Assembly: GCA_023953835.1 (NCBI GenBank)
Contig: JAMLJB010000001.1
Coordinates: forward strand, 558,001-622,000
Direction: 5' to 3'
DNA length: 64,000 bases
Origin: Rhizobiaceae bacterium
GTDB lineage: Bacteria; Pseudomonadota; Alphaproteobacteria; Rhizobiales; Rhizobiaceae
The translations under genes and the position numbers were made by a program. The notes beneath the pieces were generated by a model. That model had not been told where the DNA came from and searched no databases. It worked only from the letters and a program-made list of their open reading frames with translations. Below, piece by piece: positions 52,348 to 62,644 of this stretch (position 1 is its first letter; each line of letters begins with the position of its first letter).

Positions 52348-55300
52348 ATGGAAGCCAGACCGTATTCATTCGTCGATGTCGCGGTGCTCGACGGCATCCG
52401 CCAGCGCTTCGTGCGCGGCGATTCGCTCGTCGTCCTGACACGCACGCTCGACCGGATCGTCTGGGCCAACGGCGCGGGCGCCAACCTGCTCGGCTATCCC
52501 GATGTCGAGGACGCCATCGGCCAGGAATCCGGGATCGGCGCCATCGCGCGGCGACAGATCGAATCGCTTGGCGGCTTCCCCGACATTGGCGCGGACCGCA
52601 GCGTCGTGGTGCGCCTCCCCTCCGGCACCTCCTATGCCGCGGTCGCCATGTCGGCGAGCGGCCTGACGTTGCCGGACGGCGAGAGCGCGATCCTGCTTGC
52701 CGTCGGTGCAGATGCCACGCCCGGCACGGATGAAACGGCCACGCGTGCGCTGCACGGTCTTGTGCGCGACGGACAGTCGGCGGCCATCATCTCCGGCAAC
52801 GGCGAGATCGTCGCATCGACGCCGGGGCTGGAAAAGCTCCGCATTCCGTCCAGCGAGATCGGCGGCTTGATAAGTGAGGTGCGTGCCGAGACCGACCGGC
52901 TGGTCAAGCGCTCCATTGCCACCCCGTCGGGCCGCTTTCCCTGCGCCCTTGCCCGACTGGCGGACGATCCGGCCCTGCACCTGCTGATCGTGCTCGAAGA
53001 CGACATGACGGAACAGGAACCGGCGCGCGCGCTGCCGACCGCAGTCTTTGGGCGCGCGGAGACGGCATCGCCGAAGAATCCGACCTCCATCTCCCCGGCA
53101 CAGGATTCCGTTTCATCCGTGCGTTTTGTGTGGCGCACCGACCCGGAAGGCCGCTTCAACGCGATTTCCGACGAGTTCGTCGCTGCGGTCGGCGCACCCG
53201 CAGCCGACATTCTGGGCAGGCATTTCGCCACCGTCGCGACGGTATTCGGCATGGACCCGGACCGCGAGATTGCGGGCCTGATGGAGCGGCGGGAAACCTG
53301 GTCGGGCCGCACGGTGATGTGGCCCATCACTGGCACGGCGCAGCATGCCCCGGTCGACCTCGCCGCGCTGCCAACCTATGACCGCTCACGTAATTTCGAG
53401 GGATTTCGCGGCTTCGGCATACTCAGGCTGGATGAGGCGGTCGACGATCCGGAAAAGATCGGGCTTTCGCTTACCCCCGGTTCGCTGGACGGATTCACGG
53501 CCGCGAATGGAGGGACCGGCGATGCCGGAGCGGACGAGGATGACGATCCGTTCCAGGGCGAGACCCCCGCGCTAGCAACGCCAGACATCCCCGAACGACC
53601 GGCGCAGCGCGGCGGCCTGAGTGCTACGGAACGCATCGCATTTCGCGAGATCGGCGAGCGGCTGAAGCGCGACCAGAAGCAGGAGCGGACCAGCGCCGCA
53701 CCGCCTCCGCCCCCGGAGCCCACTGAGACCGTGCCTGCGCCGCAGGCGGGCCGCACGGCGAGCGCCCGGATCGGCAACATAACCATGGTGGGCCGCAAAT
53801 GGCAGGGGCAGCCGCAGGCCGTGCCTCCCGCGACGCCGGAACCCCCGGCCCCCGAATTGCTGCCCCCGCCGCCGGAGCTGCCCGCACCGCCGCCGGAGCC
53901 GCCCGTCGCCGTCACGCCGCCCGTGGAGACACCGAGGACGGACACCTCGATCCTCGACAAGCTGCCGGTGCCGATCCTCATTCACTCCGGCGATGTGCTC
54001 CACTACGCCAACCCCGAATTTCTCGGCCTGACCGATTATGAGGAACTGGCCGAACTCGTTCAGGCGGGCGGGCTGGATGCGCTTTTCCCCGAACCATATG
54101 ACGAGCCGGAATCGGAGACCGGCCATAAAATCAGGATGCGCGCCAGCGACGGCATGGAGTTTCCGGTCGAGGCGCTGATGCGCTTCGTGCCCTGGGCGGG
54201 CAAGCGCGCGCTCATGCTGGTCGTGCGCAAGGCCGGGGACGCCGCCGACACCGAGGCGCTGGAGGAAATGCGCACGCGTCTGGAAGAGATGCGGACCATT
54301 GTGGACACCGCCACCGACGGCGTCATCCTCATTGACCGCGACGGCGCGATCCGCTCGATCAGCCACCCGGCGGAAGCCTTGTTCGGCTTCGACGGCAGCG
54401 ATGTGCGCGGCAGGCCGCTTGTGTCGCTCTTCGCCATCGAGAGCCAGCAGGCCGTCTCCGATTATCTGGCGAGCCTCGCCCAGAACGGGGTCGCCAGCGT
54501 GCTCAATGACGGGCGCGAGGTGATCGGGCGCGAGGCCGAGGGCAATCTCATTCCGATGTTCATGACCATCGGCCGCCTGCCGGGCGACGGTGGCTTCTGC
54601 GCCGTGGTGCGCGACATCACGCAATGGAAGCGCGCCGAAGAGGAATTGACCAAGGCAAAAGCCGAGGCCGAGCACGCCTCCTCACAGAAGAGCGAATTCC
54701 TCGCCCGCGTCAGCCACGAGATACGCACGCCGCTCAACGCCATCATCGGCTTTTCCGAGTTGATGCTCGACGAGCGCTTCGGCACGATTTCCAACGACCG
54801 CTATCGCGACTACCTGCGCGACATCAACCGTTCCGGCTCGCATGTGCTCGATCTCGTGAACGATTTGCTCGACATTTCAAAGATCGAGGCCGGCCAGCAG
54901 GAGATGAACTACGAGGCCGTGTCGCTCAACGACGTGCTCTCCGAAGCCGTCGCCATCATGCAGCCGCAGGCCAATCGGGAGCGCGTCATCATCCGCTCCA
55001 GCCTCTACCCCCGCCTGCCCGACATCGTGGCGGACCTGCGCAGCGTCAAGCAGATCGCGCTCAACATCCTGTCCAACGCCGTGCGCTACACGCAGGCGGG
55101 CGGCCAGGTCGTCGTGTCCACGACCTATGAAAAGAGCGGCGACGTGGTGATGCGGGTCCGCGACACGGGCGTCGGCATGAGCCAGGCGGAAATCGAGCAG
55201 GCCATGAAGCCTTTCAGGCAGATCAATGCGTTGCAGCGCGCGCGGGGCGACGGCACCGGGCTTGGCCTGCCCCTTACAAAGGCAATGGCAGAGGCCAATC

Positions 55301-55386
55301 GCGCGCGGTTTTCGATCGAATCCGACCCCGGCGAAGGCACGCTGGTCGAGATCACCTTCGCCTCGACAAGGGTTCTGGCCCAATAA
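52348..55386 (+). CDS. Soluble multi-PAS sensor histidine kinase, PdhS/PleC-like
   Basis: This 1012-residue cytoplasmic kinase has no transmembrane helix. It has PAS-like regions near residues 20-80, 260-330, 535-590 and 645-750, a Pro-rich linker at about 450-530, and a HisKA domain with phospho-acceptor His790 in RVSHEIRTPLNAIIGFSE. An HATPase_c domain ends the protein (NILSNAVRYT, DTGVGM, GTGLGLPLTKAMAE). Size, lack of membrane helices and the H-box resemble Brucella and rhizobial PdhS, which signals to the division regulator DivK. The upstream CtrA-type box fits. ATG at 52348 follows GGTGGGGA. Confidence 0.88.
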   Translation: MEARPYSFVDVAVLDGIRQRFVRGDSLVVLTRTLDRIVWANGAGANLLGYPDVEDAIGQESGIGAIARRQIESLGGFPDIGADRSVVVRLPSGTSYAAVAMSASGLTLPDGESAILLAVGADATPGTDETATRALHGLVRDGQSAAIISGNGEIVASTPGLEKLRIPSSEIGGLISEVRAETDRLVKRSIATPSGRFPCALARLADDPALHLLIVLEDDMTEQEPARALPTAVFGRAETASPKNPTSISPAQDSVSSVRFVWRTDPEGRFNAISDEFVAAVGAPAADILGRHFATVATVFGMDPDREIAGLMERRETWSGRTVMWPITGTAQHAPVDLAALPTYDRSRNFEGFRGFGILRLDEAVDDPEKIGLSLTPGSLDGFTAANGGTGDAGADEDDDPFQGETPALATPDIPERPAQRGGLSATERIAFREIGERLKRDQKQERTSAAPPPPPEPTETVPAPQAGRTASARIGNITMVGRKWQGQPQAVPPATPEPPAPELLPPPPELPAPPPEPPVAVTPPVETPRTDTSILDKLPVPILIHSGDVLHYANPEFLGLTDYEELAELVQAGGLDALFPEPYDEPESETGHKIRMRASDGMEFPVEALMRFVPWAGKRALMLVVRKAGDAADTEALEEMRTRLEEMRTIVDTATDGVILIDRDGAIRSISHPAEALFGFDGSDVRGRPLVSLFAIESQQAVSDYLASLAQNGVASVLNDGREVIGREAEGNLIPMFMTIGRLPGDGGFCAVVRDITQWKRAEEELTKAKAEAEHASSQKSEFLARVSHEIRTPLNAIIGFSELMLDERFGTISNDRYRDYLRDINRSGSHVLDLVNDLLDISKIEAGQQEMNYEAVSLNDVLSEAVAIMQPQANRERVIIRSSLYPRLPDIVADLRSVKQIALNILSNAVRYTQAGGQVVVSTTYEKSGDVVMRVRDTGVGMSQAEIEQAMKPFRQINALQRARGDGTGLGLPLTKAMAEANRARFSIESDPGEGTLVEITFASTRVLAQ

Positions 55387-55468
55387 CTTGATCAGACATG
55401 TCACATTTTGGTGATCCATTGGCTGCAGCCTGTGTGAAGCCCCTTGAATCATGCAAGTTTTTGTCCAC

Positions 55469-55485
55469 TTTAGAAGAATTCTAAA
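55469..55485. promoter_or_regulatory. Irr box (iron control element) upstream of the ferric iron transporter
   Basis: TTTAGAA-GAA-TTCTAAA is an exact match to the rhizobial ICE/Irr-box consensus TTTAGAA-N3-TTCTAAA, about 100 bp before the SBP gene start. Irr senses iron through heme and controls iron and heme genes in Hyphomicrobiales. Confidence 0.8.
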
Positions 55486-55586
55486 CAATTGAATTTATTG
55501 AGCTTTCTGTTGACCGCCGCGCATAAATGATAAATGAGGGCGTCATCCGCGCGCCGCGCGGCCTTATGCTAGAAGAGGGAGCGACG

Positions 55587-56627
55587 ATGAAGATCAATCC
55601 GCTACGGACATTTGTGCTCGCGACAGTCGCGGCAGCACTCAGTTCAGGCAGCGCGCTCGCAGACGGTGTGGTCAACATCTACACCTATCGCCAGCCAGCC
55701 CTCATCCAGTCTGTGCTGGACGTGTTCACCAAGGAAACCGGAATCAAGACCCAGGTGCTTTTCCTCGACAAGGGGCTTGAAGAGCGCATTCTCGCCGAAG
55801 GCCAGAATTCGCCTGCCGACGTCATCATGACGGTCGATATCGCACGTCTGACCAACGCGAAGGAAAAGGGCATCACCCAGCCGCTCGATGACGAGACGAT
55901 CAACAAGAACATTTCGGCCGAATACCGCGACCCGGAAGGCCATTGGTTCGGCCTCACCAAGCGCGCCCGCGTCGTCTACGCCTCCAAGGATCGCGTCAAG
56001 GACACGGCGATTACCTATGCCGAACTCGCCGATCCGAAATGGAAAGGCAAGATCTGCATGCGTTCGGGCCAGCATGACTACAATCTCGGCCTGTTCGGCG
56101 CGGCCATCGCCCATTGGGGTCCGGAAAAGACCGAGGAATGGATGAAGGGCCTCAAGGCGAACCTGGCGCACAAGCCGGATGGCGCGGATCGTTCGCAGGC
56201 CAAGTCCATCGCGGCGGGCGAATGCGACATCGCGATCGGCAACACCTATTATGTCGGCCTGATGCGCACCAACGAGAAGGAACCCGAGGAAAAGGAATGG
56301 GGCAATGCCATCAACGTCATTTTCCCGACCTTTGAAAACGGCCTGACGCACGTCAACATTTCCGGCGCGGCACTTGCAAAATACGCCCCGCACAAGGACG
56401 ATGCGGTCAAGCTGATCCAGTTCCTGTCGAGCGACGAGGCGCAGCGCGTCTATGCCGAGAAGAACTTCGAATATCCGGTGGAGAACGGTCTTGAACCGTC
56501 AGAGATCGTGCGGTCTTTCGGCGAGCTGAAAGCGGACACGCTGCCGCTGGTGGACATTGCGAGCCATCGCAAGGAGGCTTCCGAAATGGTCGACCGCGTC
56601 GGCCTCGACGACGGTCCGAGCAGCTGA
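55587..56627 (+). CDS. fbpA: Periplasmic ferric iron-binding protein (FbpA/FutA-like)
   Basis: This 346-residue binding protein has a signal peptide (RTFVLATVAAALSSGSALA) and the FbpA-like sequence VNIYTYRQPALIQ. The paired tyrosines used for Fe(III) binding lie in IGNTYYVGLM. It captures ferric iron in the periplasm for ABC import. ATG at 55587 follows GAGGGA. An Irr box lies upstream, and the permease gene follows after a hairpin-containing 71-bp gap. Confidence 0.92.
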   Translation: MKINPLRTFVLATVAAALSSGSALADGVVNIYTYRQPALIQSVLDVFTKETGIKTQVLFLDKGLEERILAEGQNSPADVIMTVDIARLTNAKEKGITQPLDDETINKNISAEYRDPEGHWFGLTKRARVVYASKDRVKDTAITYAELADPKWKGKICMRSGQHDYNLGLFGAAIAHWGPEKTEEWMKGLKANLAHKPDGADRSQAKSIAAGECDIAIGNTYYVGLMRTNEKEPEEKEWGNAINVIFPTFENGLTHVNISGAALAKYAPHKDDAVKLIQFLSSDEAQRVYAEKNFEYPVENGLEPSEIVRSFGELKADTLPLVDIASHRKEASEMVDRVGLDDGPSS

Positions 56628-56654
56628 GCGGCCAACAGCAACAGCTTCAACTTG

Positions 56655-56680
56655 AGCCGGGGCGCGACCACGCCCCGGCT
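56655..56680 (+). repeat. Intercistronic hairpin between fbpA and fbpB
   Basis: A perfect 10-bp stem AGCCGGGGCG / CGCCCCGGCT with loop CGACCA is followed by CTTC rather than a T-run. It probably attenuates or stabilises the transcript, giving more binding protein than permease. Confidence 0.7.
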
Positions 56681-56698
56681 CTTCGGCATTCCCGGCCC

Positions 56699-58357
56699 AT
56701 GATTCCGCTGCCGGCGGCGATACCGCGCCATCCCTGGCTGCAAACCGCATCCGCGATCATAGCATTTCTCGTGGCGCTTCCCGTGCTTGCCCTCGTCGCC
56801 ATTGCGCTGACGGGTTCAGGTGACGACTGGCCACATGTCATCCGCAATGTGTTGCCGCAGTCGGCCGCCACGACGCTTTGGCTGCTGACGATGGTGTCTG
56901 CCGCAACGGCGGTGATCGGTGTGTTCAGCGCCTATCTGATCGCCGCCTTCGAATTCCCTTTTCGGCGCACGCTTGCCTGGGCAATCGTCCTGCCGCTGGC
57001 GGTACCGCCCTATCTCGCCGCCTATGCGCTTGGCGAGTTCTTCCACTTCACCGGGCCGGTCCAGTCCCTCATTCGTGCGCTGTTCGGCTTCCAGTCCATC
57101 CGCGATTACTGGTTTCCGGATATCCGCTCGACAGGCGGCGCGGCGCTGGTCATGACCTGCGTGCTCTATCCTTACGTCTATATGACCGCGCGTGTCGTTT
57201 TTCTCATGCAGGGACGCGGCGTCGCCGATGCGGCCCGCACGCTCGGCGCAAACCGTGCGCGCACCTTCTTCAAGGTTCTGCTGCCGCTTGCCCGGCCTGC
57301 CGTCGTGGCTGGGGTCGCCCTCGTCCTGATGGAAACGCTGAACGACATCGGCGCTTCGGAATATCTCGGCGTGCGCACGCTGACCTTTTCCGTTTATGCG
57401 ACATGGCTCAATCGCGGCAGCCTCGCGGGCGGCGCGCAGATCGCGCTTGTCCTGCTTGCTATCGTCGCCGCGCTGCTGATTGCGGAAAGCTGGGCGCGAC
57501 GCCAGCAGCGCTATGCCGCCCAGCGCGCATCCCAGCTCAAGGCGCGCCCACCTCGCCAGAGGCTCCATGGTGCAAAGGCCATTGCCGCGCCTGTGCTGCT
57601 TGCCCTGCCAGCGCTGATCGGCTTCGGCGTCCCGCTCTATGTTTTCGGGGGCTACGCCTGGCGTCGCCTCGATCTTGCCTTTACCGGCGAACTGGCAAGC
57701 GCCTTCGCAACCAGCGTCCTGACCGCCGGCATCACCGCAATCCTCACCGTCCTCATCGCCGGATTGCTCACCTATGCCAGCCGCTATACGCGCTCGCGCA
57801 TGCTTCCGGTCGAAGCGCGCATCGCCTCGATGGGCTACGCGCTGCCGGGCGGCATTCTGGCGCTCGGCCTGTTATTCGTGCTGGGCAGCACGGACGCCAT
57901 GATCGACCGGATGTCACGCTCGATCTTTGACTATTCCACGGGCCTCGTCTTCACGGGCTCGGCGGCTGCCGTCATCATAGCCTGCACCATCCGCTTCATC
58001 GCGCTCGCCGAAGGCGCGATCCGCAGCGGCCATGACAAGCTGCCGCCAAACATTGAAGCCGCCGCGCGCACGCTGGGGCGCACCGCCGGGCAAAGCGCGC
58101 AGGCGATCCTGCTGCCCTTGCTGACGCCCGCCATCCTCACCGCCGCCGTGCTCGTCTTCGTCGATACGATCAAGGAATTGTCGGCGACGATTTTGCTGCG
58201 GCCTTTCGGGTTCAACACGCTGGCGACCTATGTCTATGAGCAGGCATCGCGCGGCGTGCCCGAAGACGGCGCCTTCGCGGCGCTGACGATCGTCGCAACC
58301 GCGCTCATCCCCGTCGCCATCCTCTCCCGTATGCTCGCTGACGACCGCAGCGCGTAG
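56699..58357 (+). CDS. fbpB: Ferric iron ABC transporter permease (fused two-domain FbpB)
   Basis: This 552-residue inner-membrane permease has two homologous halves of about six helices each. Each carries an EAA coupling loop: DAARTLGANRARTFFKVLLP in the first half and EAARTLGRTAGQSAQAILLP in the second. This fused layout is typical of FbpB/HitB iron permeases. No fbpC ATPase gene follows; the next gene is on the other strand. Confidence 0.93.
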   Translation: MIPLPAAIPRHPWLQTASAIIAFLVALPVLALVAIALTGSGDDWPHVIRNVLPQSAATTLWLLTMVSAATAVIGVFSAYLIAAFEFPFRRTLAWAIVLPLAVPPYLAAYALGEFFHFTGPVQSLIRALFGFQSIRDYWFPDIRSTGGAALVMTCVLYPYVYMTARVVFLMQGRGVADAARTLGANRARTFFKVLLPLARPAVVAGVALVLMETLNDIGASEYLGVRTLTFSVYATWLNRGSLAGGAQIALVLLAIVAALLIAESWARRQQRYAAQRASQLKARPPRQRLHGAKAIAAPVLLALPALIGFGVPLYVFGGYAWRRLDLAFTGELASAFATSVLTAGITAILTVLIAGLLTYASRYTRSRMLPVEARIASMGYALPGGILALGLLFVLGSTDAMIDRMSRSIFDYSTGLVFTGSAAAVIIACTIRFIALAEGAIRSGHDKLPPNIEAAARTLGRTAGQSAQAILLPLLTPAILTAAVLVFVDTIKELSATILLRPFGFNTLATYVYEQASRGVPEDGAFAALTIVATALIPVAILSRMLADDRSA

Positions 58358-58390
58358 CATCGCCTCGGGATTGATTTGGACTGACCGGCG

Positions 58391-58418
58391 CAAAGAAAAA
58401 GGCGCCGGTTGGCGCCTT
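58391..58418 (-). terminator. Probable terminator for the aacS transcript
   Basis: On the - strand, AAGGCGCC-AACC-GGCGCCTT is followed by TTTCTTTG, a hairpin plus T-run 190 bp after the aacS stop. The interval 58358-58606 also holds a small TTTACCG dyad right after aacS and two CtrA-like motifs (TTAA-N7-TTAC at 58516, TTAACCAT at 58600). No gene was recognised there. Confidence 0.6.
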
Positions 58419-58606
58419 GAAGGGGAATTGGGCTGCTGTTCCACAATGGCTCGGGAAAGTCGTCCGCCGCGGAAACTTTTCCTCAAAACTCGCGAGGACT
58501 ATCCCCATCTCGGGTTAACAAAACCTTACTCCGCAGAGTGGCACTTTAGCGTTGTGTTCCATGAGTTCTAAACGCGGTAAATTTCCCATTTACCGTCGCT
58601 TAACCA

Positions 58607-60565
58607 TCAGTTCGCCAATTCCGGGCGATCCTTGAACAGGTCCAGCGCCTCGGGGTTCGCCAGCGCCTCCTTGTTCTTGACCGGGCGTCCGTGCACGACA
58701 TCGCGCACGGCAAGCTCGGTGATCTTGCCTGATTTCGTGCGGGGGATGTCGGACACCTCGACGATCTTTGCCGGCACGTGTCGGGGGCTGGCGCCGGTCC
58801 TTATCCTCGCCCTGATCCGCTTCTGCAGATCGTCGTCCAGCACGACACCCGCCGCGAGCCGCACGAACAGCACCACGCGCACGTCATTGTCGAAAGTCTG
58901 CCCGATGCAGAGCGCCTCGGCCACTTCCTCCATCTGCTCGACCTGATTGTAGATCTCAGCCGTGCCGATGCGCACGCCGCCGGGGTTCAGCGTGGCGTCC
59001 GAGCGCCCATGAATGACCATTCCGCCATGCACAGTCCATTCGGCGAAATCGCCATGGCACCAGACATTGTCGAACCGCTCGAAATAGGCCGCGCGATAGC
59101 GCGATCCGTCCTCGTCGTTCCAGAAGCCGAGCGGCATCGACGGAAACGCCTTGTGGCACACAAGCTCGCCCTTTTCCTCGCGGATCGGCGTGCCGTCATC
59201 GTCCCAGACATCGACCGCCATGCCGAGGCCCGCCGCTTGTATCTCGCCCGTCCAGACGGGCCTTGTCGGAACGCCGAGCACGAAGCAGCACATGATGTCG
59301 GTGCCGCCCGACATGGACGCGAGATGCACGTCCGCCTTGATGCCGTCATAGACGAAGGCAAAGCCCTCGGGCGACAGCGGCGATCCGGTCGAGGTCAGCG
59401 CTCGCATCGACGAAAGGTCGTGCGTATCCATCGGGCGCAGGCCCGACTTGCGCAGCGTGTCGATGAATTTCGCGGACGTGCCGAACAGCGTGAACCTCTC
59501 CGCCTGCGCATAGTCGAACAGCACATTGCCGTCCGGGTGGAAGGGCGAGCCGTCATAGAGCATCAGCGCCGCTTCGCTGGCGAGCGCGGAGACCAGCCAG
59601 TTCCACATCATCCAGCCGCATGTTGTGAAGTAAAACACCCGGTCGCCCGCGCCGATGCCGCAATGCAGCCGGTGTTCCTTCAGATGCTGGAGCAGCGCGC
59701 CGCCCGCCCCATGCACGATGCATTTCGGAACTCCGGTCGTTCCCGAGGAATAAAGGATATAGAGCGGGTGCGAGAAAGGCAGTCGCTCGAACGTCACCGG
59801 CAGCGGCGCGAACGGCTCCATCGCCTCTCCCAGCACCATGGCGTTGTCGATGCGCCCGGCGAGCTTCGCCGCATCGCCGAGATAGTCGATCACCAGCACA
59901 TGGCGCACGGTCGGCAGTTTCCGCGCGATGGCCGCCACCTTGTCCGCCACGTCGATGCGCTTGCCGGCGTACCAGTAGCCGTCCGGCACGATCAGCAGCA
60001 CCGGCTCGATCTGGCCGAAGCGGTCCAGCACCCCTTGCTCCCCGAAATCGGGCGAGCAGGACGACCACACCGCCCCGATGGAAGTTGCCGCGAGCATGGC
60101 GACCACCGCCTCCGGCATATTGGGCACCATTGCGGCGATGCGATCTCCCGGATTCACGCCGAGTGAGACGAAAAGCTGCTGGAGCCGCGAGACGTCCGCA
60201 TGCAATTCGTCCCAGCTCACACGGCGCGAAACCTTGTCCTCGCCTCGGAACACCAGCGCGTCGCCATCTCCCTTCCCGCGCAGCAGGTTTTCGGCGAAAT
60301 TCAGCCGCGCCTCGGGAAAGAAGCGCGCGCCGGGCATGCGGTCGCCATCGGCGATCACCACGCCGCCCTTTTCGCCGACAACGCCTGTCCAGTCCCACAG
60401 CAGGTCCCAGAACGCCTCGCGGTCCTCGATGGACCATGCGTGCAGGTCGTCATAACCGGCAAATGTCCGGTTCGCCCGCTTTGCCGCCGCCCGCATGAAA
60501 TCCGTCAGCGGAGCGGCAGAAATCCGCTCGGCAGAGGGCGTCCAAAGGGGGTTTTCGTCTGTCAT
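58607..60565 (-). CDS. aacS: Acetoacetyl-CoA synthetase
   Basis: This 652-residue adenylate-forming enzyme has the AMP-binding motif [15 protein letters not shown], an acetyl-CoA-synthetase-like DVWDDDG region and the C-terminal catalytic Lys in [12 protein letters not shown]. It activates acetoacetate to acetoacetyl-CoA, which feeds polyhydroxybutyrate turnover and ketone-body use. GGAGGAG lies before the ATG. The 192-bp gap upstream shows no PhaR-like box. Confidence 0.93.
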   Translation of the reverse strand: MTDENPLWTPSAERISAAPLTDFMRAAAKRANRTFAGYDDLHAWSIEDREAFWDLLWDWTGVVGEKGGVVIADGDRMPGARFFPEARLNFAENLLRGKGDGDALVFRGEDKVSRRVSWDELHADVSRLQQLFVSLGVNPGDRIAAMVPNMPEAVVAMLAATSIGAVWSSCSPDFGEQGVLDRFGQIEPVLLIVPDGYWYAGKRIDVADKVAAIARKLPTVRHVLVIDYLGDAAKLAGRIDNAMVLGEAMEPFAPLPVTFERLPFSHPLYILYSSGTTGVPKCIVHGAGGALLQHLKEHRLHCGIGAGDRVFYFTTCGWMMWNWLVSALASEAALMLYDGSPFHPDGNVLFDYAQAERFTLFGTSAKFIDTLRKSGLRPMDTHDLSSMRALTSTGSPLSPEGFAFVYDGIKADVHLASMSGGTDIMCCFVLGVPTRPVWTGEIQAAGLGMAVDVWDDDGTPIREEKGELVCHKAFPSMPLGFWNDEDGSRYRAAYFERFDNVWCHGDFAEWTVHGGMVIHGRSDATLNPGGVRIGTAEIYNQVEQMEEVAEALCIGQTFDNDVRVVLFVRLAAGVVLDDDLQKRIRARIRTGASPRHVPAKIVEVSDIPRTKSGKITELAVRDVVHGRPVKNKEALANPEALDLFKDRPELAN

Positions 60566-60757
60566 TTTCGCTCCTCCATCTGCGGCGCATCAAGCATATT
60601 CCGGCGCGCCGCCGCAAGGCTGGCGAAAGCATGACCTGCGCTTGTTCAAAAGCGGCATGGCCGGTTTGCCATCGATTTGCCCTTGCCAGCACATACAGCG
60701 CTCCTTACGTGAAATAAGTCATGATGACGCCGATGGGGTTCCGGGCGATGGTTGCGA

Positions 60758-62644
60758 ATGACTGATCGCCCGATAGCGGCGAATGATTGGAAGCGTCCGG
60801 GGCTGACAGCATCGGTCCTCATCCGGCGCTGCATCTTCGTGTTGGCGGCTCTGCTTTCGCTGGGCGCGCTGTCGCTCGCCGCCTTGCCCTGGATCGCGTC
60901 CACGCAGCTTGTGCGCAACCGCATTGCCATCGAGCTGAGCGCATGGAGCGGATTCCGCGTTGCGATTGCCAGCACGCCGCAGATCGAGGTCTTTCCGACC
61001 TTCAAGGCTGTTCTTGCAGGCGTCACGCTTTACCAATGGGGCGATTGGGACAATCCCGCCGTCATCGAGGCCGAGCGTGTCGAAATCGACCTGTCGGCTC
61101 TGGAAGCGCTGAACGGCAACGTGTCCTTCTCCGAGGCCAAGCTCGTCAATCCGGTCATCCGGCTCGGCCCTAATCTCGGCGAGCCGGGACCGGAGTTCCT
61201 GACGTCGAGCGGGCGCATCGCGCAGGCCGTGGAAACCACCCGCGACCTGATCTCGGCCAATCCCGACAAGCCGGACTTCTCCCGCTTTCCCGCCACGCCC
61301 TTCGGCACGGTGGAGTTTTCCAACGGCCGGGTGGTGCGCATGGTGGACGGCCAGCAGCAGGACGTGGTGACGCGCCTGTCGGGCAAGGTCGTCTGGCCAG
61401 CGCTCAATGCCGGGGGCAGCGCCACGCTGCGCGGCACCTGGCGCGGCGAGGATGTCGCGGTCGACCTGTCCTCCGCCTCGCCGCTTGCCCTGTTCGCGGG
61501 CGGCGCGACGACCATCAATGCAAAATGGGCGTCCGAGCCCCTGACCGCCTCCTATGAAGGGGCGGTGCGTGGCGCGGGTTCGGGGCGGCTCGATGGAGAT
61601 TTCGGCCTTGCCGTGCCCTCGATAAGGCGGGCCATTGCATGGACCGATGCCGGCCTTTCAACCGGCTCGGCCATCGGTTCGATCAAGGTGCAAAGCCATC
61701 TTGCCGGAGACCGCTCCAAAATTGCGCTTCAGGACGCGACATTGACGGTGGACGACAATGCGGGACGCGGGGCGCTGACACTCACGCGCGGGCAAAGGCC
61801 CGCGCTCGACGGGCAACTCGCATTCGAGCAGCTTGACCTGCAATCCTTCGTGTCCATATTCACGCCGCTCATGTCATATGACCGGGTCGGGACCGACCTG
61901 TCCGAAGGGTTGATCCACGCTGCGGATTTCAACCTGAAACTCGCTGCCGCCAAGGCCAGCCTCGACGGCTCTGAACTCACCGACGTAAATGGGCAGATGT
62001 CGGCGCAGCAGGGCCGCGCGGTGTTCGACATCAGCGAGGCGAACGGCTTCGGCGGCAAACTGAGCGGCGCGTTCAGCATCGACCTTTCCGGCGACACGCC
62101 AAAAACCGAAATCAGCATGAGCGCGCGCGGCATAGACGGCGAAGCCTTCAGCGCGGCAGCCGGGTTTCCCGAGATCGGGCCGAGTGCGAAGGGCGACGTT
62201 TCCTTTGCGCTTTCAGGCGTGGGCCAGTCGCTCGACACCATGCTGACCCGCGCCGACGGCACGCTGACTGCACATTTCGGCAAGGGGAAGCTTGAGGGCA
62301 TCGACCTTGCCGCGCTCGTGTCGCGGACGGCGGGCGGCGGCTTCTTCCCCCTGTCGGACATCGCCAAGGGAACGTTGCCCATAGACCGCGCGGACCTCGA
62401 AGCGACCGTGGTTCAGGGTGTGGGACGCATCCAGAAGGCCGAGGTGCGCTCCGGGCCGCGCATCGTTTTCCTGTCCGGCATCCTGCCCTATGCGGGACGC
62501 GGCGTTGCGCTGTCGGGCACCATCGCCTCGCGGGAGAAAGTGTCGCTGTTCAACCCCAACGGGCGTGAGGCGTCGTTCTTCGTCGGCGGCTCGTGGGATG
62601 CGCCCTTCGTCTCGGCCGCACTTCCCCCGCAGACCCTGCAATAG
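60758..62644 (+). CDS. AsmA-family inner-membrane/periplasmic protein
   Basis: This 628-residue protein has one N-terminal transmembrane helix (residues about 25-50) and a long beta-rich periplasmic part ending in an AsmA-type repeat region (VNGQMSAQQGRAVFDISEANGFGGKLSGAF, given here by its outline only). AsmA-like proteins bridge or assist lipid movement between membranes. The ATG at 60758 is preferred over a TTG six bases upstream. It ends against the convergent permease gene without a gap. Confidence 0.85.
   Translation: MTDRPIAANDWKRPGLTASVLIRRCIFVLAALLSLGALSLAALPWIASTQLVRNRIAIELSAWSGFRVAIASTPQIEVFPTFKAVLAGVTLYQWGDWDNPAVIEAERVEIDLSALEALNGNVSFSEAKLVNPVIRLGPNLGEPGPEFLTSSGRIAQAVETTRDLISANPDKPDFSRFPATPFGTVEFSNGRVVRMVDGQQQDVVTRLSGKVVWPALNAGGSATLRGTWRGEDVAVDLSSASPLALFAGGATTINAKWASEPLTASYEGAVRGAGSGRLDGDFGLAVPSIRRAIAWTDAGLSTGSAIGSIKVQSHLAGDRSKIALQDATLTVDDNAGRGALTLTRGQRPALDGQLAFEQLDLQSFVSIFTPLMSYDRVGTDLSEGLIHAADFNLKLAAAKASLDGSELTDVNGQMSAQQGRAVFDISEANGFGGKLSGAFSIDLSGDTPKTEISMSARGIDGEAFSAAAGFPEIGPSAKGDVSFALSGVGQSLDTMLTRADGTLTAHFGKGKLEGIDLAALVSRTAGGGFFPLSDIAKGTLPIDRADLEATVVQGVGRIQKAEVRSGPRIVFLSGILPYAGRGVALSGTIASREKVSLFNPNGREASFFVGGSWDAPFVSAALPPQTLQ

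Noticed and set aside
55389..55403. TGA-N9-TCA element resembling a RirA iron-rhodo box upstream of fbpA
   Set aside because: Only six fixed bases, expected often by chance, and it overlaps the kinase gene end; the Irr box is far stronger evidence.
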